NCBI RefSeq assembly: GCF_005221325.1 | Contig: NZ_CP039888.1 | Location: 806,001-870,000 of the forward strand | Direction of reading: 5' to 3' | Length of the DNA: 64,000 bases | DNA from: Agrobacterium tumefaciens | Lineage (GTDB): Bacteria; Pseudomonadota; Alphaproteobacteria; Rhizobiales; Rhizobiaceae | The notes under the pieces: generated by a model | Told to the model about the DNA's origin: nothing | The model's database searches: none | Seen by the model: only the letters and a program-made list of their open reading frames with translations | Position numbers and translations under genes: made by a program | In this document: positions 52,877 through 61,926 of the stretch, piece after piece | Numbering within the stretch: position 1 is the stretch's first letter | Layout of the letters: the number at the start of each line of letters is the position of its first letter

Positions 52877-53833
52877 TCATTTCCCGGCAAAGCGATCGTT
52901 TGCGCGGATCAGCTGGTCAAGAATGCCCGGCTCGCTCAGCGCATGCCCGGCCGCCTCGATGATGTTGAAATCCGCCTTCGGCCAGGCCTTGGCCAGCTGC
53001 CAGGCATATTTCAGCGGGCAGGGCATGTCATAACGCCCATGCACGATGACACCAGGAATATCTTTCAGCCTGCCGGCGTTGCGCAGCAATTGCTCTTCCT
53101 CCAGCCAGCAGTCATTGACGAAGAAATGGTTCTCAATGCGTGCGAAGGCGATGGCGTATTCATCCTCACCGAAATCATCCACACGATGAGGGTCGCTGAC
53201 GAGCGAGATGGTCGCGCCCTCCCACTGGCTCCACGCCTTCGCGCATTCCAGTTTTTTCGCCTCGTCGGTGCCGGTGAGATAGCGGTTATAGGCCCGCATC
53301 ATCTCACCGCGCTCCGCCTCCGGAATGGGCGCGATGAATTTCTCCCAGTGGTCAGGATACATTTCGGAGACGCCGAACTGATAATACCAGTCGAGCTCCG
53401 GCCTGGTGACGGTGTAGATACCGCGCAGGACGAGTTCGCTGACGCGTTCGGGATGGGTTTCGGCATAAGCGAGCGCCAACGTCGAACCCCAGGAGCCGCC
53501 GAAAACCATCCATTTTTCGAAACCGCAGAGTTCCCGCAACCTTTCGATATCGGCAACCAGATGCCAGGTGGTATTGGCCTCAAGCTCCGCATGTGGCGTG
53601 GAGCGGCCGCAGCCGCGCTGATCGAACAGGATGACATCGTAAAGTGCGGGATCGAAAACCCGGCGATGCGTGGGGTTCACCCCGCCACCCGGTCCGCCAT
53701 GCAGGAAAACCGCGGGTTTCGCGCCACGCGTACCCACCCGCTCCCAATAGATCACATGCCCGTCGCCGACATCCAGCATGCCGGTTTCGAAAGGTTCGAT
53801 CTCGGGGTAAAAGCCGCGCAGTTCTTCAGTCAT
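52877..53833 (-). CDS. pip: Proline iminopeptidase
   Basis: Alpha/beta hydrolase that removes N-terminal proline from peptides. It has 318 residues, the S33 family length. Oxyanion-hole motif VFLHGGPGGG, the RGCGRSTPHA strand, nucleophile Ser114 in FGGSWGSTLALAYA, and a C-terminal His in EAAGHALSEPGI are seen; the catalytic Asp is in VHGRYDMPCP. Cytoplasmic, no signal peptide. Confidence 0.94.
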   Translation of the reverse strand: MTEELRGFYPEIEPFETGMLDVGDGHVIYWERVGTRGAKPAVFLHGGPGGGVNPTHRRVFDPALYDVILFDQRGCGRSTPHAELEANTTWHLVADIERLRELCGFEKWMVFGGSWGSTLALAYAETHPERVSELVLRGIYTVTRPELDWYYQFGVSEMYPDHWEKFIAPIPEAERGEMMRAYNRYLTGTDEAKKLECAKAWSQWEGATISLVSDPHRVDDFGEDEYAIAFARIENHFFVNDCWLEEEQLLRNAGRLKDIPGVIVHGRYDMPCPLKYAWQLAKAWPKADFNIIEAAGHALSEPGILDQLIRANDRFAGK

Positions 53834-53836
53834 GTT

Positions 53837-54295
53837 TTATAGTTCCTCGGGCGGCCATTTGGCCGTGTCATGATCCGGATGTTGGTAGGAGGTGATCTCG
53901 GCCTCGTCGACGCCCTGTTCGACTGCCGGTTTGGAGAAGAGTTGCTCGATCCACGGCATGCGCTTGTGGATATTGACCTGCACCTGCGGCTCGATCTCGT
54001 CGGGGTGATCGAAGGCGCCGATGGCAATCTCCACACCGCCGGGATAATGATAGGTGAGCGGCGTGCCGCATTTGTTGCAGAAACCGCGATGGATTTTCTG
54101 CGACGAGCGGAAGAGGGCGGGCTGGCCGCGTGTCCAGGTCAGATGCGCCTGATCAGCGGTGACGAGTGCGCCGAAGAAATTGCCGAAATGTTTCTGGCAC
54201 ATGCGGCAATGGCATATGGAGGGCCGGCCGAGTTTGCCCGCATGGAACCGCACGGCACCGCATTGGCAGCCGCCGGAAAAACCGCTTTCGCTCAT
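53837..54295 (-). CDS. GFA-family protein, copy 1
   Basis: A 152-residue zinc-binding protein of the glutathione-dependent formaldehyde-activating (GFA/CENP-V) family. Cys ligands are visible in GGCQCGAVRF, ICHCRMCQKHFG and FCNKCGTPLTY. Members bind glutathione adducts, but true formaldehyde activation is uncertain. Start at MSESGFSGG overlaps the stop of the next GFA gene by 4 bp; another ATG lies seven residues upstream. Third gene of a tightly overlapped set. Confidence 0.9.
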   Translation of the reverse strand: MSESGFSGGCQCGAVRFHAGKLGRPSICHCRMCQKHFGNFFGALVTADQAHLTWTRGQPALFRSSQKIHRGFCNKCGTPLTYHYPGGVEIAIGAFDHPDEIEPQVQVNIHKRMPWIEQLFSKPAVEQGVDEAEITSYQHPDHDTAKWPPEEL

Positions 54296-54768
54296 TGTCT
54301 GTTCTCCGGCGGCCATTGTGTCGTGTCATGGTCGGGGTGCTGATAGGAAACCAGGTTGGTGAGATAGTCCACCGAGGTCAAGTCGTCTTCCGTCGGAACG
54401 GCGGGCAGGGTGTGGAGACTATCGACGAAATCGATCTTGCGCTCCACCCCCCACTGGATTGTCGGCGGTAGTGCCGCGGGATCGTCGAACGCGCCGGCTG
54501 CAACGGCCATACCATCCGGCGCCTCATAGGTCAGCGGCGTGCCGCATTCCGGGCAGAAGCCGCGCTTGACGACGCTGGAGGATTGAAACCGTTTCGGCTC
54601 GCCGCGCGTCCATTCGAATTCCACGTTGCGCACCGAAACCAGCGGCGCGTAATAGGCGCCGAAGGCCTTCTGACACATGCGGCAATGGCAGATGGAATTG
54701 TCTTTCAGGTCGCCAGTGGCACGAAAACGGACCGCGCCGCATTGGCATCCGCCGGTATGGGTGGTCAT
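54292..54768 (-). CDS. GFA-family protein, copy 2
   Basis: A 158-residue paralogue of the downstream gene with the same Cys pattern (GGCQCGAVRF, ICHCRMCQKAFG, FCPECGTPLTY). Ends YQHPDHDTTQWPPENRQ, a tail also seen in copy 1 (YQHPDHDTAKWPPEEL), so the two arose by tandem duplication. It overlaps both neighbours by 4 bp. Confidence 0.9.
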   Translation of the reverse strand: MTTHTGGCQCGAVRFRATGDLKDNSICHCRMCQKAFGAYYAPLVSVRNVEFEWTRGEPKRFQSSSVVKRGFCPECGTPLTYEAPDGMAVAAGAFDDPAALPPTIQWGVERKIDFVDSLHTLPAVPTEDDLTSVDYLTNLVSYQHPDHDTTQWPPENRQ

Positions 54769-55133
54769 GGTTGGTTCTCCTTTACCGTTCGGATAATGTG
54801 GAGACAGACGTTGTCGATGTCTTTGAGGATATCATCGTTCCAGAAACGGAGGACGGTCCAGCCTAGTTCCTCAAGCGTTTGTGTTCTTTGCCGGTCGTAA
54901 GCTGCCGCAGCGTCTTCAGCGTGCTGAAACCCATCCCGCTCGACGATGATCTTATGCGACGGGCAAGCGAAATCAACGATATATCCGGAGACTGGCAACT
55001 GACGTCTGAAAGAGAGACCTGCAAGACGATGAGCACGGACCGCGTTCCAGAATTTCAGTTCGGCGTCGGTTAGAGCTTTTCGCATCTGCCGCGCATGTTC
55101 CCGGTGTTGGGGTTTGACCTTGGCGTGAGGCAT
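54765..55133 (-). CDS. DUF559 endonuclease-like protein
   Basis: A 122-residue protein of the DUF559 family, related to very-short-patch-repair-type (PD-(D/E)XK-fold) nucleases. Conserved pieces are REHARQMRKALTDAELKFWNAVR, SFRRQLPVSGYIVDFACPSHKIIVERDG and LGWTVLRFWNDDIL; Asp in VDFA and Glu-x-Asp in VERDG fit the metal site. Function in rhizobia is unknown. Its end overlaps the GFA gene (ATGA), an unexpected partnership. Confidence 0.87.
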   Translation of the reverse strand: MPHAKVKPQHREHARQMRKALTDAELKFWNAVRAHRLAGLSFRRQLPVSGYIVDFACPSHKIIVERDGFQHAEDAAAAYDRQRTQTLEELGWTVLRFWNDDILKDIDNVCLHIIRTVKENQP

Positions 55134-55214
55134 GGAGATGCTCGCGGGCTAGAAGGGATGCTGCGAGATTGGAACATGGTGTGGGCGAAAGCAAGAGCGT
55201 GTCGTGGAGCTTTA

Positions 55215-55366
55215 CCCCCTCTGCCCTGCCGGGCATCTCCCCCTCAAGGGGGGGATCGGCAAGACGCTCTACCGTCATTTCATCCTCAAGCTTCGAGATG
55301 GACGAGGGCCTAGCCGCAGTTCGATCTCCCCCCTTGAGGGGGAGATGCCCGGCAGGGCAGAGGGGG
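55215..55366. repeat. Long perfect inverted repeat, 39-bp arms
   Basis: Bases 55215-55253 and 55328-55366 are exact reverse complements over 39 bp (starting ccccctctgccctgccgggc), enclosing a 74-nt centre. The block fills most of the gap between cysS and the DUF559 gene. It looks like a rhizobial mosaic or MITE-like element with no coding capacity. Confidence 0.85.
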
Positions 55367-55397
55367 GCAAACCGCGAGCCGCAGCCTTAACCGCTCC

Positions 55398-56783
55398 CTA
55401 CCGCTTCAACTCCCAAGTCGTCGTCCGCTCCCCGGTCTCCTTGTCCTTGCCATCCTTCAGCTGAATGCCCTTCTCGGAAAGCTCGTCCCGCAAGCGGTCG
55501 GCTTCCGCAAAGTTCTTCGCCTTCAGCATTTCAAGGCGCAATTCCACCAGCGCATCCACGGCCGAAACGATGGCCTCGTCCATTTCCGTCTTCTTCGGCA
55601 GAACACCCAGCAGGGCCGCGCTTGCGGCAAAGGCGGGCAGCCTGGATGGGTCCAGATTGGCGGCATGCGCGAGCGCATGCAGCGCCTGCACGGCCGCAAC
55701 CGTGTTGAGGTCGTCGGCGAGCGCATCCAGCACGGTGTCATCCGGCAAGGCGTCGGAGGTTTCGGCTGCCGGCCATTTGGCGAGCAGGCGTTCGGCCTCT
55801 TCCAGGCGCTTGACCGAAAAGTCGATCGGCTCGCGATAATGCGTCATCAGCATGGCAAGGCGCAGAACCTCGCCCGGCCATTGACGTCCGCCGAATTTTT
55901 CCGTGTGCAGCAATTCGTAGATCGTCACGAAGTTGCCCTCGGATTTCGACATCTTGCGGCCTTCCACCTGCACGAAACCGTTATGCATCCACACATTGGC
56001 CATGACATGGGTGCCGTGGGCGCAGCGCGATTGCGCGATTTCGTTCTCGTGGTGCGGGAAGATGAGGTCGAGCCCGCCGCCGTGAATGTCGAATACCTCG
56101 CCGAGGTAGCGACCGGCCATGGCCGAGCACTCGATGTGCCAGCCGGGACGACCGAGCCCCCATGGGCTCTCCCAGCCCGGTTCGCTCTCGGAGGAGAGCT
56201 TCCACAGCACGAAATCGCCGGGATTTTTCTTATGGGCCTCCACCGCGACACGCGCCCCCGCCTGCTGTTCGTCCAGCGGGCGTTTGGAAAGCTGCCCGTA
56301 GTCGGCCATCGACCGGGTGTCGAACAGCACCTCGCCGCCCGCCTTATAGGCGTGGCCGCGTTCGATGAGCCTCTCGATGAGATGGATCATCTCGGCAATA
56401 TAATCGGTGGCGCGTGGCTCCACAGTCGGCTGAAGGCACCCAAGTGCGGCGACGTCGTCATGGAACTGGTCCGCCGTCTTTTTCGTCACCGCATGGATGG
56501 CGTCGTTGAGCGGCAGATGCGGATAGTCGCGCAATGCCCGCGCATTGATCTTGTCATCCAGGTCAGTGATGTTGCGGGCGTAGGTTACGTGGTTTTCGCC
56601 ATAGACGTGGCGCAGCAGCCGGTAGAGGACATCGAAAACGATGACCGGGCGTGCATTGCCGATATGGGCGAAATCATAGACCGTCGGGCCGCAGACATAC
56701 ATGCGCACATTGTCTGGGTCGATCGGCGCAAATTCCGCCTTTTCGCGTGTCAGGGTGTTGTGGAGTTTAAGGCGCAAGGACAT
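55398..56783 (-). CDS. cysS: Cysteinyl-tRNA synthetase
   Basis: Charges tRNA-Cys. It has 461 residues, the family length. The class I motifs are FAHIGNARP (HIGH type) and RKMSKSEGN (KMSKS). Zinc ligands are Cys in YVCGPTVYD, Cys in GWHIECSAM, and His/Glu in [12 protein letters not shown]. The C-terminal anticodon domain ends TTWELKR. Stands alone, flanked by the long inverted repeat on its 3' side. Confidence 0.96.
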   Translation of the reverse strand: MSLRLKLHNTLTREKAEFAPIDPDNVRMYVCGPTVYDFAHIGNARPVIVFDVLYRLLRHVYGENHVTYARNITDLDDKINARALRDYPHLPLNDAIHAVTKKTADQFHDDVAALGCLQPTVEPRATDYIAEMIHLIERLIERGHAYKAGGEVLFDTRSMADYGQLSKRPLDEQQAGARVAVEAHKKNPGDFVLWKLSSESEPGWESPWGLGRPGWHIECSAMAGRYLGEVFDIHGGGLDLIFPHHENEIAQSRCAHGTHVMANVWMHNGFVQVEGRKMSKSEGNFVTIYELLHTEKFGGRQWPGEVLRLAMLMTHYREPIDFSVKRLEEAERLLAKWPAAETSDALPDDTVLDALADDLNTVAAVQALHALAHAANLDPSRLPAFAASAALLGVLPKKTEMDEAIVSAVDALVELRLEMLKAKNFAEADRLRDELSEKGIQLKDGKDKETGERTTTWELKR

Positions 56784-56996
56784 GCGGCAATTCCCTAAAG
56801 GCAGTCAATTGTCCTGACCGGACCGTTTGTCTGTTGGACCTTGCGGGAGACGAAAACGATCCGGCCGGTGGCGAACCAGCAAAAATTATTTCAGCAGCAG
56901 GTGCAGATCGTCGTTTTCATAACTTGCGTTATGGCGCGGCGGTATCGTCCGGTCAAGAGCAACCGTGGAGACGTGTCGACCCTCGGCGTTGAAAAA

Positions 56997-57737
56997 CTAT
57001 TCCGGCTGGCGGTAGTCCACAAAACGGTTTTCCCGCACGACAAAGAGCTTGCCGGTCTCGGTCAACGACGGCAAGGCGAGGGGGAGGATGGCTGCGGCGA
57101 CCTCGGACGGATGCGGCACGGTGGCCGGATCTTCGCCGGGCATGGCCTGGGCGCGCATGGCCGTGCGTGTGGCGCCGGGATTGATGCTGTTGATGCGCAG
57201 CGCGCTTTTTTCCGTTTCTGCCGCCCAGGTGCGGGCGAGTGCTTCCACAGCAGCCTTGGAGGTGGAATAGACACCCCAGAAAGGACGACAGCTATGGGCG
57301 GCTCCCGAAGACAGGATGAGCGCGCGGCCGGCATCCGACTTCAACAGCAGCGGCTCGACCGAGCGGATCAGCCGCCAGGTGGCGGTGACGTTGATGTTCA
57401 TGACCCTCTCGAAGACCTTCGCCTCGATATGGCCAACCGGGGAAATCACGCCGAGAACGCCGGCATTGGCGACCAGAATATCGAGCTTGCCCCAGCGCTC
57501 GTAGATATTGGCGCCCAGCGCATCGATGGCTTTCATGTCGGAGAGATCGAAGGGAACCAGCGTTGCCGTGCCGCCGACCGCCTTGATCGCGTCGTCCAGC
57601 TCCTCAAGGCCGCCGACCGTGCGGGCGCAGGCGATGACATGCGCACCGGCCTTGGCCAGTTCCAGTGCCGTGAAATAGCCGATGCCGCGCGAAGCGCCGG
57701 TAACGAGAGCGATGCGGCCCTTGAGATCGATAGTCAT
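56997..57737 (-). CDS. Short-chain dehydrogenase/reductase
   Basis: NAD(P)-dependent oxidoreductase of 246 residues. Cofactor motif ALVTGASRGIG, NAG strand in LVANAGVLG, catalytic Ser in LILSSGAAHS and YSTSKAAV with Tyr and Lys are intact. The Arg after the first helix (CARTVGGLEEL) favours NADP. Start at MTIDLKGRIA; the longer frame to 57809 is unlikely. The substrate is unknown. It follows purF on the same strand after a terminator. Confidence 0.93.
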   Translation of the reverse strand: MTIDLKGRIALVTGASRGIGYFTALELAKAGAHVIACARTVGGLEELDDAIKAVGGTATLVPFDLSDMKAIDALGANIYERWGKLDILVANAGVLGVISPVGHIEAKVFERVMNINVTATWRLIRSVEPLLLKSDAGRALILSSGAAHSCRPFWGVYSTSKAAVEALARTWAAETEKSALRINSINPGATRTAMRAQAMPGEDPATVPHPSEVAAAILPLALPSLTETGKLFVVRENRFVDYRQPE

Positions 57738-57833
57738 GGTCTCCCCCGAATTGATTGCGCTTCCTTCTACGAAGCCGCTGGCCTTTCGCAAGCGATCATA
57801 TCGTCGCACGCGCCGGCCTGAACAAAAGGCATG

Positions 57834-57865
57834 AAAAAAGCGGCCCCGGAAGCCGGTGGCCGCTT
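57834..57865 (-). terminator. Terminator of purF
   Basis: On the minus strand AAGCGGCC-ACCGG / CCGG-GGCCGCTT forms a stem followed by TTTTT, 15 bases after the purF stop codon. Confidence 0.85.
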
Positions 57866-57880
57866 TGTCGTTCTTGAAAA

Positions 57881-59389
57881 TCAGCCGTTGCTGGCGAGCA
57901 TGGAAATCTTGCTGCCCATGGCCTCGCCGTTCTGGTCGAGAAGACGGGTCGGATAGTCGCCGGTGAAATAATGGTCCGTGAATTGCGGACGCGCATGGTT
58001 GCGATTCTCGCCGCCAACGGCGCGGTACAGCCCGTCGATCGACAGGAAGGCCAGCGAATCGGCGCCGATATATTTCGCCATCGCCTCGACATCGGCATAT
58101 TGGTTGGCGAGCAGCTTGTCGGCGTCAGGCGTGTCGATGCCGTAGAAATCCGGATGGAAGATCATCGGGCTGGCGACGCGGATATGCACTTCCTTGGCGC
58201 CCGCTTCGCGGATCATCTGCACGATCTTGACCGAGGTGGTACCACGCACGATGGAATCATCCACCAGCACCACGCGCTTGCCTTCGATCATCGCCCGGTT
58301 GGCCGAATGCTTGAGCTTGACGCCGAAAGCGCGGATCTGCTGCGTCGGCTCGATGAAGGTGCGGCCGACATAATGGTTGCGGATGATGCCATATTCGAAG
58401 GGAATACCGCTTGCCTGCGCAAAACCGAGCGCTGCCGGCGTGCCGCCATCGGGAACCGGAACCACGACATCGGCTTCCAGCGGCGCTTCCTTGGCAAGGT
58501 TCATGCCCATGTTCTTACGGGTCGTGTAGACATTGCGGCCGCCGACGACGGAATCGGGGCGGGCGAAATAGACATATTCGAACAGGCAGAGACGCTCCGG
58601 CTGTGGCTTGGAAGGTTTGCGCGCATCGATGGTGATCGAGCCATCGGGCTGGATTTCGCAGATGATGACTTCGCCGTTTTCAACGTCGCGCACGAATTTC
58701 GCGCCGATGATATCGAGAGCGCAGGTTTCCGAGCAGAAGATCGGCTTGCCATCAAGCTCGCCCATGACCAGCGGGCGAATGCCGATCGGGTCGCGCGCGG
58801 CGATCAGCTTGGTACGCGTCATCGCCAGCATCGAATAACCGCCTTCCATCTGGCGGATAGCATCGATGAAGCGGTCGGCAGTGGAAGAGTGGCGCGAGCG
58901 GGCGATGAGGTGCAGTACGACTTCGGTATCCGACGTCGACTGACAGATGGCGCCGGTGGCGATGATCTGGCGGCGCAGCGTCAGGCCATTGGTGAAGTTG
59001 CCGTTATGGGCAATCGAAATGCCGCCTTCTTCCAGTTCGGCAAACAGCGGCTGCACGTTGCGCATCGCCACTTCGCCTGTCGTGGAATAGCGCGTGTGGC
59101 CAATCGCGATGGAGCCGGGCAGGCGGGCAAGGGTTGCGGGATCGGTATAATGATCGCCGACGAGGCCCATATGGCGTTCCTGATGGAAGCGCTTGCCATC
59201 AAAAGAGACAATGCCGGCTGCTTCCTGGCCGCGATGTTGAAGCGCATGCAGACCGAGAGCGGTCAGCGCCGAGGCATCGGCATGGCCGAGAATGCCGAAA
59301 ACGCCGCATTCTTCATGCAGCGTATCGCCGTCGATCTCTTCCTTGAAAGTGGTTCCATGGAATGTGGAATGCGAAAGCGGCTCAATCAT
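57881..59389 (-). CDS. purF: Amidophosphoribosyltransferase
   Basis: First step of purine synthesis: PRPP plus glutamine to phosphoribosylamine. It has 502 residues. The catalytic Cys28 (EECGVFGILG) follows a 27-residue leader, as in Bacillus-type enzymes that process a propeptide. Glutamine-site residues HTRYSTTGE and HNGNFTN are present, and the C-terminal PRTase motif is VVLVDDSIVRGTTS. cvpA lies immediately upstream on the same strand, separated by a hairpin. Confidence 0.96.
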   Translation of the reverse strand: MIEPLSHSTFHGTTFKEEIDGDTLHEECGVFGILGHADASALTALGLHALQHRGQEAAGIVSFDGKRFHQERHMGLVGDHYTDPATLARLPGSIAIGHTRYSTTGEVAMRNVQPLFAELEEGGISIAHNGNFTNGLTLRRQIIATGAICQSTSDTEVVLHLIARSRHSSTADRFIDAIRQMEGGYSMLAMTRTKLIAARDPIGIRPLVMGELDGKPIFCSETCALDIIGAKFVRDVENGEVIICEIQPDGSITIDARKPSKPQPERLCLFEYVYFARPDSVVGGRNVYTTRKNMGMNLAKEAPLEADVVVPVPDGGTPAALGFAQASGIPFEYGIIRNHYVGRTFIEPTQQIRAFGVKLKHSANRAMIEGKRVVLVDDSIVRGTTSVKIVQMIREAGAKEVHIRVASPMIFHPDFYGIDTPDADKLLANQYADVEAMAKYIGADSLAFLSIDGLYRAVGGENRNHARPQFTDHYFTGDYPTRLLDQNGEAMGSKISMLASNG

Positions 59390-59492
59390 CCGGCTTGCCC
59401 TTGCTCTCTACCGAGAAAAAAGAAAGACCTCTCCGGTGAGTATCTCTCCCGGTCGGCCCATCTGTGTCGTGCTTGATATTTAGCACAAATAG

Positions 59493-59519
59493 CGCGCCTT
59501 GCATGCATTGCAAGGCGCG
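59493..59519. repeat. Perfect 11-bp inverted repeat between cvpA and purF
   Basis: CGCGCCTTGCA and TGCAAGGCGCG are exact reverse complements around tgcat. The site lies 9 bp downstream of the cvpA stop and about 100 bp before the purF start on the minus strand. It has no T-run; it could be an attenuating hairpin or an operator for purF. Confidence 0.6.
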
Positions 59520-59527
59520 ACACTGTG

Positions 59528-60115
59528 TCAATTATTCGTTGCCGGTTGATTTGTTGCCGGCACATCTTCCGCAGGCGTCTGCGCTGCTGTCGGTTCCTGT
59601 GGTTTTCCAAGGATGCGAGCGCGGATCTGCGGCTCGATATCGTCAGGCAGAACCGCTTCCAGCTTGCCCACCAGCCCGTCGAGGAAGGGCTTGGACTTGG
59701 CCTGTGTCACCCATTCCGGCTGCGTCTTCACATCCACCAGCCAGTTCCAGAAGGCGACCGCGACGACGAGCAGCAGGATGCCGCGCGCCGCGCCGAACAG
59801 GAAACCGAGCGTGCGATCCAGCGCACCGATGCGGCTGTCGATGATGAAATCGGCAATGCGCGAGGTGATGAAGGAAATCACGATCAGCGAGACAAGGAAG
59901 ACCACACCGGCAGAACCGGCAATGGCGATCTTGTCGTCATCGGTATAGTTGCGCGCATAGGGCAGCAGGACCGGATAAAGATAATAGGCCGCGGCGACCG
60001 AGCCGCCCCAGCTCGCAATCGACAGAATCTCACGTGAAAAACCGCGCACCATCGCAAGGAGGGCGGAGAAAAGAACAACGGCGATGACGATGCCGTCGAA
60101 AATTGTAATGGGCAT
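59528..60115 (-). CDS. cvpA: CvpA-family membrane protein
   Basis: A 195-residue inner-membrane protein with four hydrophobic segments (IFDGIVIAVVLFSALLAMVRG start; GVVFLVSLIVISFI; GAARGILLLVVAVAFW). The RGFSREILSIASWGGS motif is characteristic of CvpA. The C-terminal tail is polar and Ala/Pro-rich. It precedes purF, as in enterobacteria. Family members affect colicin V export and envelope stress; the molecular function is unsettled. Confidence 0.93.
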   Translation of the reverse strand: MPITIFDGIVIAVVLFSALLAMVRGFSREILSIASWGGSVAAAYYLYPVLLPYARNYTDDDKIAIAGSAGVVFLVSLIVISFITSRIADFIIDSRIGALDRTLGFLFGAARGILLLVVAVAFWNWLVDVKTQPEWVTQAKSKPFLDGLVGKLEAVLPDDIEPQIRARILGKPQEPTAAQTPAEDVPATNQPATNN

Positions 60116-60204
60116 ATACCAACTCCGGAGGTGCGACGCCTTGTCAGACGCTGCCTTGCCAATTTTGCGATCCTCTTACACCACTGTTTCCCTTGGCGAA
60201 AGGA

Positions 60205-61611
60205 TCAATATTCGTCGTCCTCAACCTGTTTGAACCGGTTGCCGGAGCCGGCGATGCGCGCCACGAGGTCCGGAAGGCTTTCTATTTCCGTCCAGCGCCC
60301 CTTGCCGCCTTTCGGCAATTCAGCCGAAGCAGACGGCAGAAGTGCGGCGGAAAAGCCAAGTTTTTCAGCTTCTTTCAATCGCTGGCCGGTGTGCGAGACG
60401 GGCCTGACCGCGCCCGACAGGCTGATCTCGCCGAAATAAACGCAATCGGCGGGCAGAGCAAGACCGGCAAGCGAGGAAACCAGCGCAGACGCGATGGCCA
60501 TATCCGCTGCCGGTTCGGAAATGCGGTATCCACCGGCAACGTTCAGATAGACGTCGTGCTGACCGAGCTTCACGCCGCAATGGGCTTCCAGCACGGCGAG
60601 GATCATGGCAAGCCGCGAACTGTCCCAGCCGACCACGGCGCGGCGCGGCGTGCCAAGCGAAGTGGCGGCAACCAGCGCCTGCACCTCGACCAGAATGGGG
60701 CGTGTGCCTTCCATGCCGGCAAAGACGGCGGCGCCGGGCGATTTTTCGTTGCGCTCGCCCAGGAACAGTTCGGAAGGGTTGGACACTTCCCGCAAGCCGC
60801 GATCCGACATTTCGAACACGCCGATTTCATCCGTCGGTCCGAAGCGGTTCTTGACCGTGCGCAGAATGCGGTAGTGGTGGCCGCGGTCGCCCTCGAAATA
60901 AAGCACGGCATCGACCATGTGCTCCACAACGCGCGGGCCGGCGATCTGGCCTTCCTTGGTCACATGGCCGACAAGCACCATGGTCGCGCCTGTCTGCTTG
61001 GCGTAGCGGATCATCGCCTGCACGCCGGTGCGCACCTGCGTCACTGTGCCGGGCGCGGAATCGGCGGTATCGCTCCACAGCGTCTGGATGGAATCGATGA
61101 TGACCAGATCGGGCCGCTTGCCCTCGGAAACCGTTGCGAGAATATCTTCGACATTGGTTTCGGCGGCCAGCAGCACGTCGGTTTCCGCCGCACCCAGGCG
61201 CTGGGCGCGCAGGCGCACCTGCGCCACCGCCTCTTCGCCCGAGACATAGATGACGCGATGTCCGCGACGCGATAGGGCGGCGGCCGCCTGCATCAGCAGG
61301 GTCGATTTGCCGATGCCCGGATCGCCGCCGATCAGGACCGCCGAACCACGCACGAAACCGCCGCCGGTCGCCCGGTCGAGTTCGCTGATGCCGGTCGGAA
61401 TGCGCGGCGCTTCCTCAATCTCACCGGAAAGCGAGGTGAGCGTGACGGGTCTGCCCTTTTTGGGTGTCTTGCCCGGCCCGGAGCCGATGCCGCCCATCGG
61501 GTCCTCTTCGACGATGGTATTCCACTCGCCACAGCCTTCACATTTTCCCGCCCAGCGGTTGTGCACCGTGCCGCAGTTCTGGCACACGAATTGAGTCTTG
61601 GCTTTGGCCAT
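60205..61611 (-). CDS. radA: DNA repair protein RadA
   Basis: RecA-like ATPase that promotes branch migration in recombination. It has 468 residues: N-terminal C4 zinc finger (VCQNCG, GKCEGCGEW), Walker A GGDPGIGKSTLL, the RadA-specific KNRFG motif, and a C-terminal Lon-protease-like domain (GQHDVYLNVAGGYRISEPAADMAIA). The gene is separated from cvpA by about 90 bp. Confidence 0.96.
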   Translation of the reverse strand: MAKAKTQFVCQNCGTVHNRWAGKCEGCGEWNTIVEEDPMGGIGSGPGKTPKKGRPVTLTSLSGEIEEAPRIPTGISELDRATGGGFVRGSAVLIGGDPGIGKSTLLMQAAAALSRRGHRVIYVSGEEAVAQVRLRAQRLGAAETDVLLAAETNVEDILATVSEGKRPDLVIIDSIQTLWSDTADSAPGTVTQVRTGVQAMIRYAKQTGATMVLVGHVTKEGQIAGPRVVEHMVDAVLYFEGDRGHHYRILRTVKNRFGPTDEIGVFEMSDRGLREVSNPSELFLGERNEKSPGAAVFAGMEGTRPILVEVQALVAATSLGTPRRAVVGWDSSRLAMILAVLEAHCGVKLGQHDVYLNVAGGYRISEPAADMAIASALVSSLAGLALPADCVYFGEISLSGAVRPVSHTGQRLKEAEKLGFSAALLPSASAELPKGGKGRWTEIESLPDLVARIAGSGNRFKQVEDDEY

Positions 61612-61617
61612 GTTTTG

Positions 61618-61926
61618 TCAGTTTTCTTCTTGTTTGAAATCGTCGGCGGAAATGTCTTGATGGCCGTGCAGCACACGCAGCACATACATCTTCTTGTCAT
61701 CGACAACGAAATAGATGCATCGATCACGATAGGGGAAAGCCCGCAAATTCGGTGCGAAGCTACGAGGTACGCCCGTTATCCCGTATTGCGCCAGCGAGAT
61801 CATTTTGACGTTGATGTCGTCCAGAAAACGCCTCGCGGCCACAGGATTGAATTGCGCGATATAATTATGAACGGCGAGAAGATCGTCCAGCGCCCGTGCG
61901 GTGACCACTAGACGCCTTCGCTTCAT
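61618..61926 (-). CDS. ParE/RelE-family toxin
   Basis: A 102-residue toxin-like protein of the ParE/RelE fold: VVTARALDDLLAVHNYI, NPVAARRFLDDI, YGITGVPRSFAPNLRAFPYRDRCIYFVVDD and VLRVLHGHQD are typical of ParE. The target (gyrase or ribosome) is not decided by sequence. Its ribosome-binding site ggaggag and ATG lie within the 3' end of the antitoxin gene, so expression is coupled to the antitoxin. Confidence 0.88.
   Translation of the reverse strand: MKRRRLVVTARALDDLLAVHNYIAQFNPVAARRFLDDINVKMISLAQYGITGVPRSFAPNLRAFPYRDRCIYFVVDDKKMYVLRVLHGHQDISADDFKQEEN

Noticed and set aside
56841..57821. 326-codon plus-strand frame opposite the SDR gene
   Set aside because: Antisense shadow; the minus-strand SDR has all cofactor and catalytic motifs.
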